Positions 31,779 through 42,357 of a stretch of DNA of 64,000 nucleotides are shown here, piece after piece (positions within the stretch are counted from its first letter, which is position 1; each line of letters starts with the position of its first letter). The stretch comes from Symbiodinium kawagutii (lineage: Eukaryota; Sar; Dinophyceae; Suessiales; Symbiodiniaceae), in contig VSDK01001140.1 of the NCBI GenBank assembly GCA_009767595.1, forward strand, positions 56,068-120,067, in the 5' to 3' direction. Under the pieces are notes generated by a model. The model was not told the DNA's origin. It was given only the letters and a program-made list of their open reading frames with translations, and made no database searches. The position numbers were made by a program, and so were the translations under genes.

Positions 31779-32005
31779 GAGGTGGTGGCAGTGGCGTTCC
31801 TAATCCAACTTTGTCAGCTACTACTCTGCCGCTGCCAGCCTCATCTGCGACTTTGTCAGCTACTACTCTGCCGCTGCCAGCCTCATCAGTGACTCATGGT
31901 CATGGCCATGGTGGGGCAGTTCCGAAGGCTGCGCCTAAACCCAAAGCAAGATCCTTGGCAAAATTTTGCAATACCACTGGGATGCAGGGATGCAGTCATG
32001 ATTGA
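31779..32005 (+). CDS. Exon with tandem peptide repeat and CCCH-like end
   Basis: TGTGCAG acceptor; Gly-rich start, then TLSATTLPLPASS twice in tandem, a His-Gly run, a basic Pro-rich part and AKFCNTTGMQGCSHD to a TGA. The C-x6-C-x1-H arrangement at the end resembles part of a CCCH zinc finger, incomplete as seen. The peptide repeat mirrors an exact local DNA duplication. Confidence 0.5.
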
Positions 32006-32102
32006 TTTGATTTGATTTGATTTGATTTGATTTGATTTGATTTGATTTGATTTGATTTGATTTGATTTGATTTGATTTGATTTGATTTGATTTGATTTGA
32101 TT
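31995..32102. repeat. TTTGA pentanucleotide array
   Basis: About 20 uninterrupted TTTGA units beginning in the stop region of the preceding exon, followed by GATT units. Confidence 0.95.
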
Positions 32103-32350
32103 ATGATTGATTGATTGATTGATTGATTGAATTAATGATTGAGACTGAGATATGATATGATATGATACGATTATTTGAAATTATATGAAATATGATTGAT
32201 TGATTATTGATTTGATTTGATGATGAGTCATGTCATGTCATGAGTAATGAGTCAGGTCAAGTTCAGTCAAGGCGAGATGTAAGATTCATGGCATGGCTGG
32301 TGGCTTGACCTTAAGTTTGGCATGCCACTTCACTTCACTGAGGACCAAAG

Positions 32351-32629
32351 GACTTGAAGAAAACCATCAAGGAGAAGAGCCAGAAGTACGATTGGCGGAT
32401 GATTCGCAGCCCAAAGGGTCGCCCTAAGAAGTTCTACTTTGATCGTGATGATGTCACTGAGAACTGTCATCGCAATCCTGAGTCTTTGTTCAGAATCATG
32501 AAGCGTCCCGATCAGACTAACTTCTTGGTTCGGGAGCTGAATTATGTGAAAGAGGCCATGCTGCAAAAGGGATGGCAATGCTGTAGGATTCTTTCCAATG
32601 GCGGTTCACAATGGTTCAGCAAGCCATAG
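32351..32629 (+). CDS. Exon of about 92 residues, basic, unknown protein
   Basis: CCAAAG acceptor; reads DLKKTIKEKSQKYDWR, GRPKKFYFDRDDVTEN, ESLFRIMKRPDQTNF and LNYVKEAMLQKGWQCC. Well-ordered, charged; TAG at 32627-32629. Overlaps the next exon in another frame by 10 bases, so its true donor must lie upstream. Confidence 0.6.
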   Translation, partial: DLKKTIKEKSQKYDWRMIRSPKGRPKKFYFDRDDVTENCHRNPESLFRIMKRPDQTNFLVRELNYVKEAMLQKGWQCCRILSNGGSQWFSKP

Positions 32630-32764
32630 AGCAGGATCATTGGCCGGACGGGAAACCGTACAATGTCCTGTCCTGTCCAAATGTGGATGGGGAGATGATA
32701 GATGCCCGGATCGACCCATGGGCTGCTGCCGCAATGACAGTGCCCGCCTGCCTGCGTATTCATG
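32620..32764 (+). CDS. Exon, unknown protein
   Basis: GGTTCAG acceptor; reads QAIEQDHWPDGKPYNV, LSCPNVDGEMIDARID and PWAAAAMTVPACL; a GTTCAA donor lies near 32765. Confidence 0.5.
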
Positions 32765-33175
32765 GTTCAATAAAATTTAAAATTCACAATCAATCAAATC
32801 AATCATCAATCATCAATCATTGTTGGTTCGTCAAGCTGAATGGGGCGGTGCACATGTCAGGTACAATAGTCAGTAATTCAGAAGCAGCAGAAATGTCAAA
32901 TGTCCTGTCCGACCTAATGTTCCTTGGTCGTCCATTCCTTCGGCCACTGGACTGCACAGAACATGACAGGACGGCAGTGCTGCTTCTGCTGTTAGTTTTG
33001 CCTGCTTTCTCATCCCTTCCATGTGACATGTGCTCTATCGTCATGCAGTAATGGTTAATATAATATAATATAATATTAGGTTTTTTTAGTTTTTAAACCG
33101 TAAAGAAATTAAACTTAAAGGTAGGCTCAGACAGTCAACAGTCAGCAGTCAGCAGTCAACACAAATTGATTCAGG

Positions 33176-33370
33176 GTGGCAGGTAAGACGTCCGTAGTAG
33201 AAGTGAGACTCAGTCATGCTCACACAACTTGGATCCCTTGCTTCGGGGCCAAGATCCAATTGGACATTGGATTTAAATTTGATTGGCTTGATAGCAGTGC
33301 AAGACTGCAAGAGCCAAGAAAGAACGACCGGGGAAAAATGGAGTCTGGAGCCAGTTGGGGTTCAGTTTCT
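33176..33370 (+). CDS. Exon, unknown protein
   Basis: TTCAGG acceptor region; reads VAGKTSVVEVRLSHAH, WIPCFGAKIQLDIGF and EPRKNDRGKMESGAS. End approximate. Confidence 0.5.
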
Positions 33371-33596
33371 TTATTCTTGTGACTTGTGTGTGGTGAGAAA
33401 ATCATTTCACCAATAGCCAGCAGCCTCAGCAGCCAGCCATCAATGATGTTATTAATTCTGATTATGATTTTGCTTTGAGAGCATCATTGAGTGAACAGTG
33501 AACATGTCAGATTCAGACTTGACTAGACTTCACTCTATCACTTTCCAAGGCTACAAATCACAAATTCAATCCCCACCGCCAAGGTGTGCATCAAGC

Positions 33597-33898
33597 ATGA
33601 GGCGATCACGCAGTCCTGCTGAGATGGAGGACATGGACTTGCTGTCCGTCATGCCCCCCTCTGAGCCTACAATTCTAGGGGAGATGACCGATCCGATGAT
33701 GGGTGGTTCGTCGTCCATGGGTTGTGGTCTGGCCGGTTTGGGCATCGTGGGAACTGGCGGGCTTCATCTGACACCTCAGGGAATCAGGAAGATTTTGAAT
33801 CGCACCTGTCGTCCCAAGCTGCTGTTGCGTCTTGTTTGCCGTGGATGCAAACGATCGACGCACGATCCAGACACCTACATTCCTGAGGACTTCTTGGA
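33597..33898 (+). CDS. Gene 33.6-37 kb, exon 1
   Basis: ATG-initiated. Met/Ser-rich start (MRRSRSPAEMEDMDLL), Gly-rich middle, LHLTPQGIRKILNRT, then LVCRGCKRSTHDPDTY and PEDFLE. The CRGC pair may bind metal. The exon ends at a GTGACT donor whose split Glu codon completes at 34206. The family is not recognised; the later C-x2-C...GYPGE pattern reminds me of expanded dinoflagellate families, from memory only. Confidence 0.6.
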
Positions 33899-34205
33899 GT
33901 GACTTGGCTGCGGTAGTGTTGTGTCATTCAAGTTCTAGTTCTTGTCACATTGCATTGCCATTCAGATTCAGGCGATTCAGGTTTTGATTGAATCCTGATT
34001 CCGGATTCCTGATTGATTCTGAGTTTTCCATGAGAATGTTTCATGATTCATTTTGACTTTGATGATTCGTGAACTGAATTTAATTGAAATTATGAACTGC
34101 TTACGGGAGTGACTGAATGGTTGATTCCGATCGCCATCAATGATCATTGAATCATAGACATAGACTGACTGACTCATAGATTCTCTCCTGCCTCTCCCTG
34201 TTCAG

Positions 34206-34297
34206 ATGGGCTCCGGGATACTACAAGCTCACCAAGAAGATGAAGGAATGCGGAGTGGATCAACTTCAGCCTACAGGAAGCTTGTTTGCATCATCCG
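34206..34297 (+). CDS. Gene 33.6-37 kb, exon 2
   Basis: TTCAG acceptor; reads WAPGYYKLTKKMKECG and VDQLQPTGSLFASS. The codon split at TCCG before GCATTG completes at 34428 as Asp, so the intron is best explained with a GC donor. Confidence 0.6.
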
Positions 34298-34427
34298 GCA
34301 TTGCCACAATCTTGCAATTCATTACTTTGACATGACTGACTATGACATGACTCATGACTGACTGACTGACTGTGTGGGTTACATTGGGTTGTTGGTTGTA
34401 CTTGTACTGTATTTGGTTGCCGGCCAG

Positions 34428-34590
34428 ATTCACCACGCCCAGGTGACCTGTGTCGAGACTGCGATGGTACCGTCAAACGTGGCTACCCTGGGGAGAAGCG
34501 TGAAGATGTCATCAAAAAGCTGGATGAACCACAGCATGCTCGGGAGTTCGAGGAAGGTTCCACGACTATTTCAGCGGGGCCAGAGCAAGG
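34428..34590 (+). CDS. Gene 33.6-37 kb, exon 3
   Basis: GGCCAG acceptor; reads SPRPGDLCRDCDGTVK, RGYPGEKREDVIKKL and REFEEGSTTISAGPEQ. CRDC may pair with CRGC of exon 1 in metal binding. The GTTTGT donor keeps phase with 34945. Confidence 0.65.
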
Positions 34591-34944
34591 GTTTGTTTTG
34601 TTCAAACTTACTGATTTGAGTAGTAGGGTCCCTGTTGTTTGAGTTTGAGTTTCGAGTTGTTAAGTTAAGTACAGTTAAGTTAAGTCAGTACAGTCAGTAC
34701 AGTCAGTTAAGTTATGATGTGACAATGTGACTTGATCAAGTGGAACCTTCAACGATGAATGACCAACGAGACTCGACTCGACTCGACTTTTTAGTAGTTG
34801 CCAATCAGCCGCCATACGCAGTGGACAGTACACACACAGTTGTGGCATGGTGGGAATTAATTTGTCAGGTCACACTTGTCACAGGAGTGATTATCCACGC
34901 TATCCCCACAAACAATCATTGACTTGACTGATTGACTGAGGCAG

Positions 34945-35092
34945 ACAGAAGTACATTGATGACACCAAAGAGAAGATCTCGCTGGGCAACGCCCGTGTCA
35001 AGAAGAGGGCTCGAACCGTGAAGCAGAGCGCTGAGATGGTGGTCAGCAACAAGATGAGCGGTCGCATGTTTGAGGTGGGCAAGTACCGCCAG
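34945..35092 (+). CDS. Gene 33.6-37 kb, exon 4
   Basis: GGCAG acceptor; reads QKYIDDTKEKISLGNA, KKRARTVKQSAEMVV and NKMSGRMFEVGKYRQ. Phase to exon 5 is kept if CAG is followed by GACTCA, a GA donor; the acceptor CAG|GAATTT then repeats CAGGA at both ends. Confidence 0.65.
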
Positions 35093-35381
35093 GACTCAAC
35101 ACATATCACAGTTTGGTTTGGTCGTTTGGTTAGGTTTGATTTGGTTATGTTACGGCATGGTACAGTATGGTCAGTGAGTCAGTGACCGTATGTGACATGT
35201 GACATGTCATGTGACATAATGACATGACATGACAGACATGATTGATGACATGATGTGATGATGTGACATGATGTGTGTGTTTTTCGTAATTGTCATTGTC
35301 ATTGTCATTGTCTATGTCTAATTTCCACATTTTTATAATCATTTCAAAATTCATTGAATGAATTTCTTTTTTTCCCGGCAG

Positions 35382-35587
35382 GAATTTGGCAGCCCAAAGA
35401 AGAATGGTCACCAGATCATTTCCAGCGTCAACCCACAGACGCAGCAGAAATGCGATGCAGTGTTTATCCCTCACCACCAGAAGGGGGAGTGGGAAGCCGA
35501 GATTGCCATGAACAACAAAGTTCACTACGACGAAATGGTCGACAATGATATCGATGCACTGCGTTCTGGGCAAGTGTTCGGGGCTGA
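35382..35587 (+). CDS. Gene 33.6-37 kb, exon 5
   Basis: CCGGCAG acceptor; reads EFGSPKKNGHQIISSV, KCDAVFIPHHQKGEWE, AEIAMNNKVHYDEMVD and DIDALRSGQVFGAE. Ending before GCTGTT (GC donor) keeps phase with the next exon; GTGTTC at 35574 is an alternative. Confidence 0.65.
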
Positions 35588-36004
35588 GCTGTTTGTCAGG
35601 AATTCATCATCAGGTCACACGTCACATGCAATACCAGACCAGATCAGATGCCGAATGCTGCTGGTTTCAACCAGCTTCGGATTAGATTGGATTGATTGGA
35701 TTATTAGATTTGATTAGAACAGATATAATTGGTCGATGTTAATATTTTATTTTTAATACAGTTAATTGAAAACTAATTGTTGGATAGCTGTCCAGAGTCC
35801 AGATTTCTTTGGTGGTTCGAAGTTCGAAGTTCTAGTTCAGCAATTGCTTTGCCAACGCTTGAGATTTTGAAACTTTCAGTCTTTGACTTCGAGTATCAAT
35901 CATTGCATCAATCATCGCATCAATAATGAATCATCAATCAATAATCAATCATCAATCTGATTCTGATTATTCTCAAGACTCAAAACTAAGCAAACTCAGC
36001 CCAG

Positions 36005-36117
36005 GGACCGGTCCTTTGCAAAGCGAACGGCGAATTTGCTTGAAGAGGCGCCCAGTCGTGGTGACCATGCGTTGTCCCTTCAAGATGTTCAGGCCGGATG
36101 GGGAGTGGGAGGGGGAT
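36005..36117 (+). CDS. Gene 33.6-37 kb, exon 6
   Basis: GCCCAG acceptor; reads DRSFAKRTANLLEEAP and SRGDHALSLQDVQAGW, GTAACA donor. A second frame (LKRRPVVVTMRCPFKM) is also open and reads well. Confidence 0.5.
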
Positions 36118-36316
36118 GTAACATCAGTGATCAGAGATCAGAGTCCATGGTCCATAATTTCATGGATTATTTTCCCTAAAGGTCCTTAGTCCGTAGCCCT
36201 TAACTCTTGACTTGACTTGACTTGACGTTCTTAATTCTTAACTCCTCCTCCTAACTATACAGCCTACCGCCTACCTACCGGCTACCGTAGTCTTGACTAG
36301 ACATGACTTGGCGCAG

Positions 36317-36589
36317 GAGCGAAAGAAGGAAGAGGCGCTGAAAGCTGCGAAAGCAGCTTCGCTCAAGACAAACACCGCAGAGACAACAGATGCCAAGCAG
36401 GCTGATGGCGAAGACGGCAATTCTGATGAGGAGGAGATCGACGAGGAAACGCAGATGAAACTGGCCCAGGCAGTGGCCCAAAACATGGAATACGAGGAGG
36501 ACATCCCTGATGATGATGATGAAGATGAGGAGCAGGAGGGGGATCAGAGAGTAGGCCAGGGCCAGGGCCAGGATACAGAGATGTTACAG
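36317..36589 (+). CDS. Gene 33.6-37 kb, acidic exon 7
   Basis: GGCGCAG acceptor; reads ERKKEEALKAAKAASL, DGNSDEEEIDEETQMK, QAVAQNMEYEEDIPDD and a long acidic tract, then Gln-Gly repeats; TTACAG is followed by GTCGGT. Charged coiled coil plus acidic tract, as in chromatin or RNA-processing proteins; that is inference. Confidence 0.6.
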
Positions 36590-36759
36590 GTCGGTGATGA
36601 TGATGAGGAGGCACGGGCTGACAACGGCAAGCGCCGCTGCCACAGACGTGGTGGAGAAGGGGGGGGTGGCGGTACACAGAACCCAAATGCAAAAGGGAGG
36701 ACTTGGACCCGCAGTGCCTTCCCCAGTGCAGCCGCATTCATCCAGTATGGCTTCCAGTG

Positions 36760-37055
36760 AAGTTCCGGGCCATGCTGACCATCATAGCGGATGGTCGAAA
36801 ATCCAAAGCACTGAAGAGCTGGGGTTGAAGAATCCTGTGACATCCATATTGTTTGATGTGCCCAGAGGACTGAAGGATGGTAGAAAGTGGAAGGCAGAAG
36901 TGGGGAAGCTAAGCGCGATGATGCAGGATCTGGACACTGTTCTGTCGTGTTCCACGCAGAGTTCGACTGTTCAAAACCAGCAGATAAAGTCCCACATCAC
37001 AGCGTTGAAACGTTTCAATGAAAAGACCGACAAGAAGGTTGGCTATGAGTCAGGT
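36760..37055 (+). CDS. Gene 33.6-37 kb, exon 8 (frame partly uncertain)
   Basis: Best frame reads WSKIQSTEELGLKNPV, SILFDVPRGLKDGRKW, KLSAMMQDLDTVLSCS and SHITALKRFNEKTDKK. Upstream of 36830 another frame (KFRAMLTIIADGRKSK) is equally good, so an intron or frame change lies nearby. Confidence 0.45.
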
Positions 37056-37450
37056 ACCGCGGCCCATCCCACTTTGTCAAGCAGGTGTGCAGCCATTCGC
37101 GCAATCTTTGAAGCAGCTCGTGATTTGAGGGCTCTTTGTTGGGTGACTTGACTGCATTCAATTCAAATTCAATCGGTAGTGACCAGTGACTCTTTAAAGT
37201 CCTGAAGTTTCTGAAACTAGTGACTCTCAATCTCAAGACTCAGACTCAGGCTAAGCGGCTAAGTATTATAAATTATAACGCATGACTCTATCACATATCT
37301 ATCACTGACTGAAATACTGAACTGAATTCTATTCTACGATGATTCGATGAAGAACCGCCAGTGAACCATCATCGACCGCCGACCTGTGACCGGCCCAAAT
37401 TCTCACCTACTTCATTTCGAAGCCATTTGCAGATCGAAACCGAACATGAC

Positions 37451-37693
37451 ATGCCGTCATACCTTATCACTCTGTCATCCCATGCACCTACAGAAGCTGA
37501 CCACGTGAGATGGTCGTTGACTTTCAGGAAGAGATCAAAAGCGATTCGGTTCGCTAGAGCTTTGGCAGGTGTGATGCTCACGCACAACAATCTCAGCTGG
37601 ACTGTATCGTTGTTTCGCGTGGCTCCTGGCTGTTGGCCGGACAACTGGCAGAACCCCATGTCAGTGTGGTCTCACTACGTGAGATTGGCGTGA
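37451..37693 (+). CDS. Intronless 80-residue protein, unknown
   Basis: ATG to TGA; reads MPSYLITLSSHAPTEA, VRWSLTFRKRSKAIRF and ALAGVMLTHNNLSWTV. The frame is open 90 bases further upstream. Compact alpha/beta texture. No family recognised. Confidence 0.55.
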   Translation: MPSYLITLSSHAPTEADHVRWSLTFRKRSKAIRFARALAGVMLTHNNLSWTVSLFRVAPGCWPDNWQNPMSVWSHYVRLA

Positions 37694-37857
37694 CGACTAG
37701 CAGTGTGGAAAAAAACAACTGTTCCGCTGTTGGATGGCCTCCGGAAGCTGAACTCACCTAAACCATACAGTCGGTGTCAGTGCCTTTTTAAACTGAAGTT
37801 GAACTTTTTCCCAACCCCCTCCCTTATGAAAGTTTAGCACTTTGAGACTCTGAGGCG

Positions 37858-37947
37858 ATGAAAAGTGGAAAACCTGATCTTGTCAAGGTCGGCGAGTACG
37901 TTGTCCAGATTCAACAGCAATGGAAGAATCTGAAAAAGGATCTGTGG
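37858..37947 (+). CDS. Coiled-coil gene 37.9-41.7 kb, exon 1
   Basis: ATG start chosen because it opens MKSGKPDLVKVGEYVV and QIQQQWKNLKKDLW, and ends before GTGCAG in phase 0 with exon 2. The gene runs over eight exons with consistent strand and mostly consistent phases; this is one of the better gene models here. Confidence 0.65.
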
Positions 37948-38283
37948 GTGCAGCTACCAGTGCATTGGGTGCAGGCCGGCCTGTGAACCAGTACATGACA
38001 TGTAGGTAGCTGAGAAATTCTGACCGAGGACATTCATTCCACGGCATTGACGTTGACATTGAATTCAGATTATTGCAGCGGACTGGACTGACTGACTGAC
38101 CAACTTTCCGCACCAGTGATTCAGTGATGCCAATTTGCCGCCAATTGCTCGTGAATCATTCATAATTCATTCAATTCATTCATTAATTAATTGAATTATC
38201 CATTCATTATTTGTTCAATTCAGTTCATGCAACAAATTCAGATTCTTGATCCTTGCTTGCTGCTTTTTTGCGCTGCTGCCCAG

Positions 38284-38454
38284 GCGTGGGTGAATGCCAA
38301 CATCAATGATTTGATCAAGGAGATCTCCTCGAATGGATTGACTGAGCAGTTGGGTCTTTCTCTGCACAATGCAATATTCCTGAGTGCATCTGCAATTGAG
38401 TCAGACCCCACTGAGGAGTACGAGCCCCTTGGACCTGCATTCCAGTTCCGTTCA
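38284..38454 (+). CDS. Coiled-coil gene, exon 2
   Basis: GCCCAG acceptor, 57 codons, GTGAAG donor. Reads AWVNANINDLIKEISS, GLTEQLGLSLHNAIFL and DPTEEYEPLGPAFQF. Confidence 0.7.
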
Positions 38455-38567
38455 GTGAAGTGAATTGAATTTATTTTAATTTTAATTCAATGAAATTCAA
38501 TGAAATTAATCTAGCCTGGGCCTTATCATTTATCATTTCATGTCATATTGTTATTGTTACCTGCCAG

Positions 38568-38620
38568 GTTTGGGAGACTGTCGGACTTCTATTTCTTGTG
38601 CCCAAAGGGAACATTGATTT
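38568..38620 (+). CDS. Coiled-coil gene, exon 3
   Basis: CTGCCAG acceptor; reads VWETVGLLFLVPKGNI; the GTGAGG donor splits a codon that can complete at 39062. Confidence 0.65.
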
Positions 38621-39061
38621 GTGAGGACAAGGCAGGAGCGCCGGCATTTTGACGGTGGTAGCATGGTAGCTGATGCATTCTCTGGAAACAAAACAGTGCT
38701 CAGTGAGTGAGTGAGACAAACCTGTAGCACTGTAGCCGTAGCCTGTAACAGTAATGTAACATGAGACATGACGTGAGTCAGTCAAATTCAAATTCAAATT
38801 CAAATTCAAATTCAAATTCAAATTCAAATTCATTCATTCATTCATTCATTCAGTCATTGAATCATTGAGTCATTGAATTGAGTTGAGTCGAGTCTAGTCA
38901 TTATAATTACAATTGAAATTTAAAATTTAAGATTATACAATTATACAATTATACTAATTGTAATTTATAAATTTGTAATTTTTAATTGACTTTAGAATCT
39001 AATTTAATGAACCGATGAGTAGATGATTCGGACTCCGGCTCTTACCCTGTGTGCAGGTCAG

Positions 39062-39650
39062 TTTGCAGTCCAAGTGGATTGCAGATGTGTTGGCCAAGAC
39101 TTTTGGACTTCCGGCCAAGCATTGGTCAACTTCGCAAATCGGCTTGCAACACTTCCTCCATGGCGATGTGTCAATGAAAGAGGCCGTTCTGTCCCATCAA
39201 ATGGTGCCTGTAGTGAACTTGATTCAGAAACTGATCCATAAGCATCCTGACATCAAGCAGAACTTGGAGTCTGTGAGTGCGATCCTGAATCCTCAAGAGT
39301 TGGCAACTATGACCTGGGGCAAACCACTCATCAAACTGACGACTATGACTGGCTTCAAGAAGATGACTCAATCGTGCCATGAAGTAGTCTCTGCGGCAAT
39401 TCTGGACGCAGAGAACCAGTCCAAAGCAAAGGAGGTGGACAGTGAGATTGCGGAGTTGAAAGTTCATTTCAAGACAGTCGAGGAGAAGCAAAATCTTGAA
39501 TTGGAGGATTTCAAGAAAATGGTAGATGCTGCCATCAGCTTGCAAACCCTCGCATCCAGCTTGCCACAAGCCATGGGCTCATCCCACGCAGCTGTCAGAG
39601 GCAAGGCTATGACTTTGGTGGACGAGGGAAAGGCGGTGATTGACAAACTG
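39062..39650 (+). CDS. Coiled-coil gene, exon 4
   Basis: About 196 residues. Reads QSKWIADVLAKTFGLP, LIQKLIHKHPDIKQNL, ELATMTWGKPLIKLTT, SAAILDAENQSKAKEV and a coiled coil (VEEKQNLELEDFKKMV); ends CTG before GTGAGT. The acceptor GTCAG at 39058-39061 restores phase; GTGCAG four bases earlier is an alternative. Helical throughout. No enzyme motif seen. Confidence 0.75.
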
Positions 39651-39875
39651 GTGAGTCAGACTCTCAGGTTGAGATGGTTCACTACTACTGGAACAGCTGC
39701 AGCAGCACTTGTTTTTTGAAGTTTGAAGTTTGTTTGAAGTTTGTTTGACTCTAAGTCTGGACTGGTAAACTTTGACTAGGACTTTGACTTTGACTCTGAC
39801 TCTGACTGTCTTGTTCCTGATGGGATGGGATGGGCTGCTATTCAATTCAGACTCACTCAGGCCGCATTTTTCCAG

Positions 39876-40166
39876 CAATTCTGGCACACATCACAGAGAG
39901 ATTGCAGAAGCCGGAATCCGCAGCAGCTGATGCAGAGGAATCGTCTCAGTTCTATCAGCAGAAGCTCACAAAATGGGTGGAATTTGTGAAGCTGGCGTCA
40001 TCCCCATCGTCTAATGATGTCCAATTGGGCAGTTTGCAGCCAGGTGGCACAAACTCATCCAAGATTCGGTGGCTGCCATACCATGTCCGCGCGAGGGTAA
40101 TCTTCGCTGCTGACTCCGTGATTCTGTGGCAGATGATCGTTGACCTTTTGCAGAAGAAAACGAATG
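39876..40166 (+). CDS. Coiled-coil gene, exon 5
   Basis: Acceptor TTTCCAG; reads ILAHITERLQKPESAA, KLTKWVEFVKLASSPS, KIRWLPYHVRARVIFA and LWQMIVDLLQKKTN; the GTGAGA donor is clear. The acceptor phase is unresolved by one base. Confidence 0.7.
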
Positions 40167-40458
40167 GTGAGATGTTGGAGCTCCAGTCAATCTTTTCTCA
40201 CATCAACCGCTTGTTGACGTGGTGTTTCGAAGCATCTGGACTTGATTAACAACCACACACCAAGCCAAAAACCATATAAATTATATATATGATAATTATA
40301 TGAGTTATATATATATATATGATTAAATTAAATTTAAATAATAGTTAAATAATGATTGATTCTATGATTATGATGTGACATTGTGACACTTGATTGAATT
40401 AGTACTACAGTCTTACTGGGACTTGAGCATTGCTGCAGTCTCTTTGTCCTGCCTTCAG

Positions 40459-41074
40459 GCATGTGATGAAAAGAAGGCCTCATGGGAGAATCTGCAAGAA
40501 GGAGTCGCGCACTCGATGCAGGAAATCATGAAGAACAATGTCGGAGCTTTGTGCTTCCGCTTTGGCAATGACATCCAGACTTTGATCAACGATCCAAATA
40601 GCAGCATCCAGGACTTGGATGCTTTGCAGGATTTGTATTCAAGGATGACTGGAAGTGTGGTGAAAGACACAACATTGTCGAATGACAAGGTTTTTGGTGA
40701 GCAAGTCAAAGAATGGCAGGGGGAGCTGAACAAGCTGGTCCAGTCCAAAGAGCAGAAGCTGGCAGAACAATTGGGCGAAAAGGATGCAGAGCTTCAGAAA
40801 AAGTGGCGTCTTGAAATCCAAACCGTCAAACAAGTGGCCAACGGCAACTGGCCGCTGATGCCAAAGTTGAAGGAGGCAGATTTACAAACCATACAAACAG
40901 AGCTCGCCAGTGTGCAAGACAAGGACATTGCCAACGCCTACAAGGTCATGGCCGAGATGATCGAGCAGACCAAGCCTGAGGAGAAGTTGAGGCTTGATGC
41001 TTTGATCCCGACCCTTGCGCCGGATGTCCACCAGAAATTGAATGACATGCTGGAGGAGATCAAGAACTTGTTGG
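40459..41074 (+). CDS. Coiled-coil gene, exon 6
   Basis: CTTCAG acceptor; about 205 residues, including CDEKKASWENLQEGVA, NVGALCFRFGNDIQTL, DLDALQDLYSRMTGSV, a Glu/Lys/Gln coiled coil, and LRLDALIPTLAPDVHQ. Ends TTGG before GTACGC; the split Gly codon completes exactly at 41365. Confidence 0.75.
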
Positions 41075-41364
41075 GTACGCAATCAGGCGTCACTGACTGA
41101 CTGACTCACTGACCGTGACTGACTGACTGACTGACTGTTTGACATCATAGAATCATATATCATATAATATAATAATATAATATAATAATAGAATATATAT
41201 ATATATAAATTATAAATCATATAAGCAGTTGCAGGAAAGATACTACTTACTCATATAACATATACTTGCATCATACATCATCATCAGATCTGAATCATGT
41301 TGTAGCCATGTACTGTAATCTTGCATCCTGTACGTGGATCCTGGATCCTTCTCTGGTCATTCAG

Positions 41365-41423
41365 GTTTGAAAGCCATTGGGAGCAAAAGCCCGGAGAAAG
41401 CGAAGGACTTTGAGGCGGAGAAA
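41365..41423 (+). CDS. Coiled-coil gene, exon 7
   Basis: ATTCAG acceptor; reads LKAIGSKSPEKAKDFE. Ending GAGAAA before GCTTGA (a GC donor) keeps phase with exon 8. With a GT donor no phase-consistent end is available before the TGA. Confidence 0.65.
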
Positions 41424-41535
41424 GCTTGACCAAGGGCCAATCGGCCAATCTCATTCTCATTATTTTGTCAAATTATCATCGTTGAATTTGAATCATTGTT
41501 GCTGTTAGCTGTTAGCTGAATTCATTGAGCAGCAG

Positions 41536-41679
41536 GCGAAGATTCAGGCTCGTGATATCAACATGGCCAACCTTCCCAGAGCTCTTTGTGAAGCAATTGA
41601 TGCATTGGTTCGTTCGGCTCCCACGGAGAACCGGGCCCCGCAAGAGAAGGCGAAGAGGAAAAGATCGGCGGTGAATTAG
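41536..41679 (+). CDS. Coiled-coil gene, last exon
   Basis: AGCAGCAG acceptor; reads AKIQARDINMANLPRA, LCEAIDALVRSAPTEN and a basic end (KAKRKRSAVN) that could be a nuclear localisation signal; TAG 41677-41679. Confidence 0.7.
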   Translation, partial: AKIQARDINMANLPRALCEAIDALVRSAPTENRAPQEKAKRKRSAVN

Positions 41680-41748
41680 TTAATTTGGTAATTAGTAGGT
41701 CGGAGTCCAAGCCAGCAAAATGCTGCCCGCATACGATTCGAATTTCAG

Positions 41749-41847
41749 GGCCTGTTATGCGGATCCCCGGAATTGCAATTGTACCGAGTTATCCCATTCA
41801 ACACGACATCCCAAAATAGCATGAAGAACTGCAGAGCAGAAGCATGA
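41749..41847 (+). CDS. Exon, unknown protein
   Basis: AATTTCAG acceptor; reads GLLCGSPELQLYRVIP and FNTTSQNSMKNC up to a TGA. Confidence 0.45.
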   Translation, partial: GLLCGSPELQLYRVIPFNTTSQNSMKNCRAEA

Positions 41848-41918
41848 ATTGAATTTTTTTGAATCATCTTTGATTCAATTCGATTTTGATTGATTGATTG
41901 ATTGATTTGTGATTTGTG

Positions 41919-42067
41919 ATCACTCGCGGGATCAACATGAAGGCAAGGTGGCGACCGCTTCCAGTAATCCGAGCACCACCACAACAGGTGGTGATTCGAT
42001 GGCTCAGCTCCGAACCAGTGTGCAGTGCTCTCCGTTATTTCCCCAGGACCCAGGCTTTCAGAAATGA
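41919..42067 (+). CDS. Exon, Thr/Ser-rich, unknown protein
   Basis: Reads HEGKVATASSNPSTTT, GGDSMAQLRTSVQCS and PLFPQDPGFQK to a TGA. A basic competing frame (ARWRPLPVIRAPPQQ) is open across the same DNA. Confidence 0.45.
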
Positions 42068-42259
42068 TCTGGTTAATTCGAAAATGACAATGAATCAATG
42101 ACATGATAATATATGATCAGAAAACGAAAATTTGATTTGATAATTTGATTTACTTTTAAATTAATTGTTGATCGTGAATCGTTGACGATTGTTAGGTAAT
42201 GGCAATGGCAATCCATGGCCCGGGCCCGTGGCGATAATGCGGTAAACATTGCATTGCAG

Positions 42260-42324
42260 CCCAAACCCTTGCTAACCAAGGGAGTTTTGTCGCCTACTTT
42301 CTTGAGGACGTGACAAGACAATAG
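42260..42324 (+). CDS. Short exon, unknown protein
   Basis: CATTGCAG acceptor; reads QTLANQGSFVAYFLED to a TAG. Alternative frame: PKPLLTKGVLSPTF. Confidence 0.4.
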
Positions 42325-42357
42325 ACTAGGACAGAAAACCTCATCTCTGATGTACAG

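Noticed and set aside
35145..35573. Minus-strand 142-codon frame
   Set aside because: Half is GACAATGACA repeat and the rest is antisense to a phase-consistent + strand exon.
40455..41082. Several minus-strand frames
   Set aside because: Antisense shadows of the long coiled-coil exon 40459-41074.
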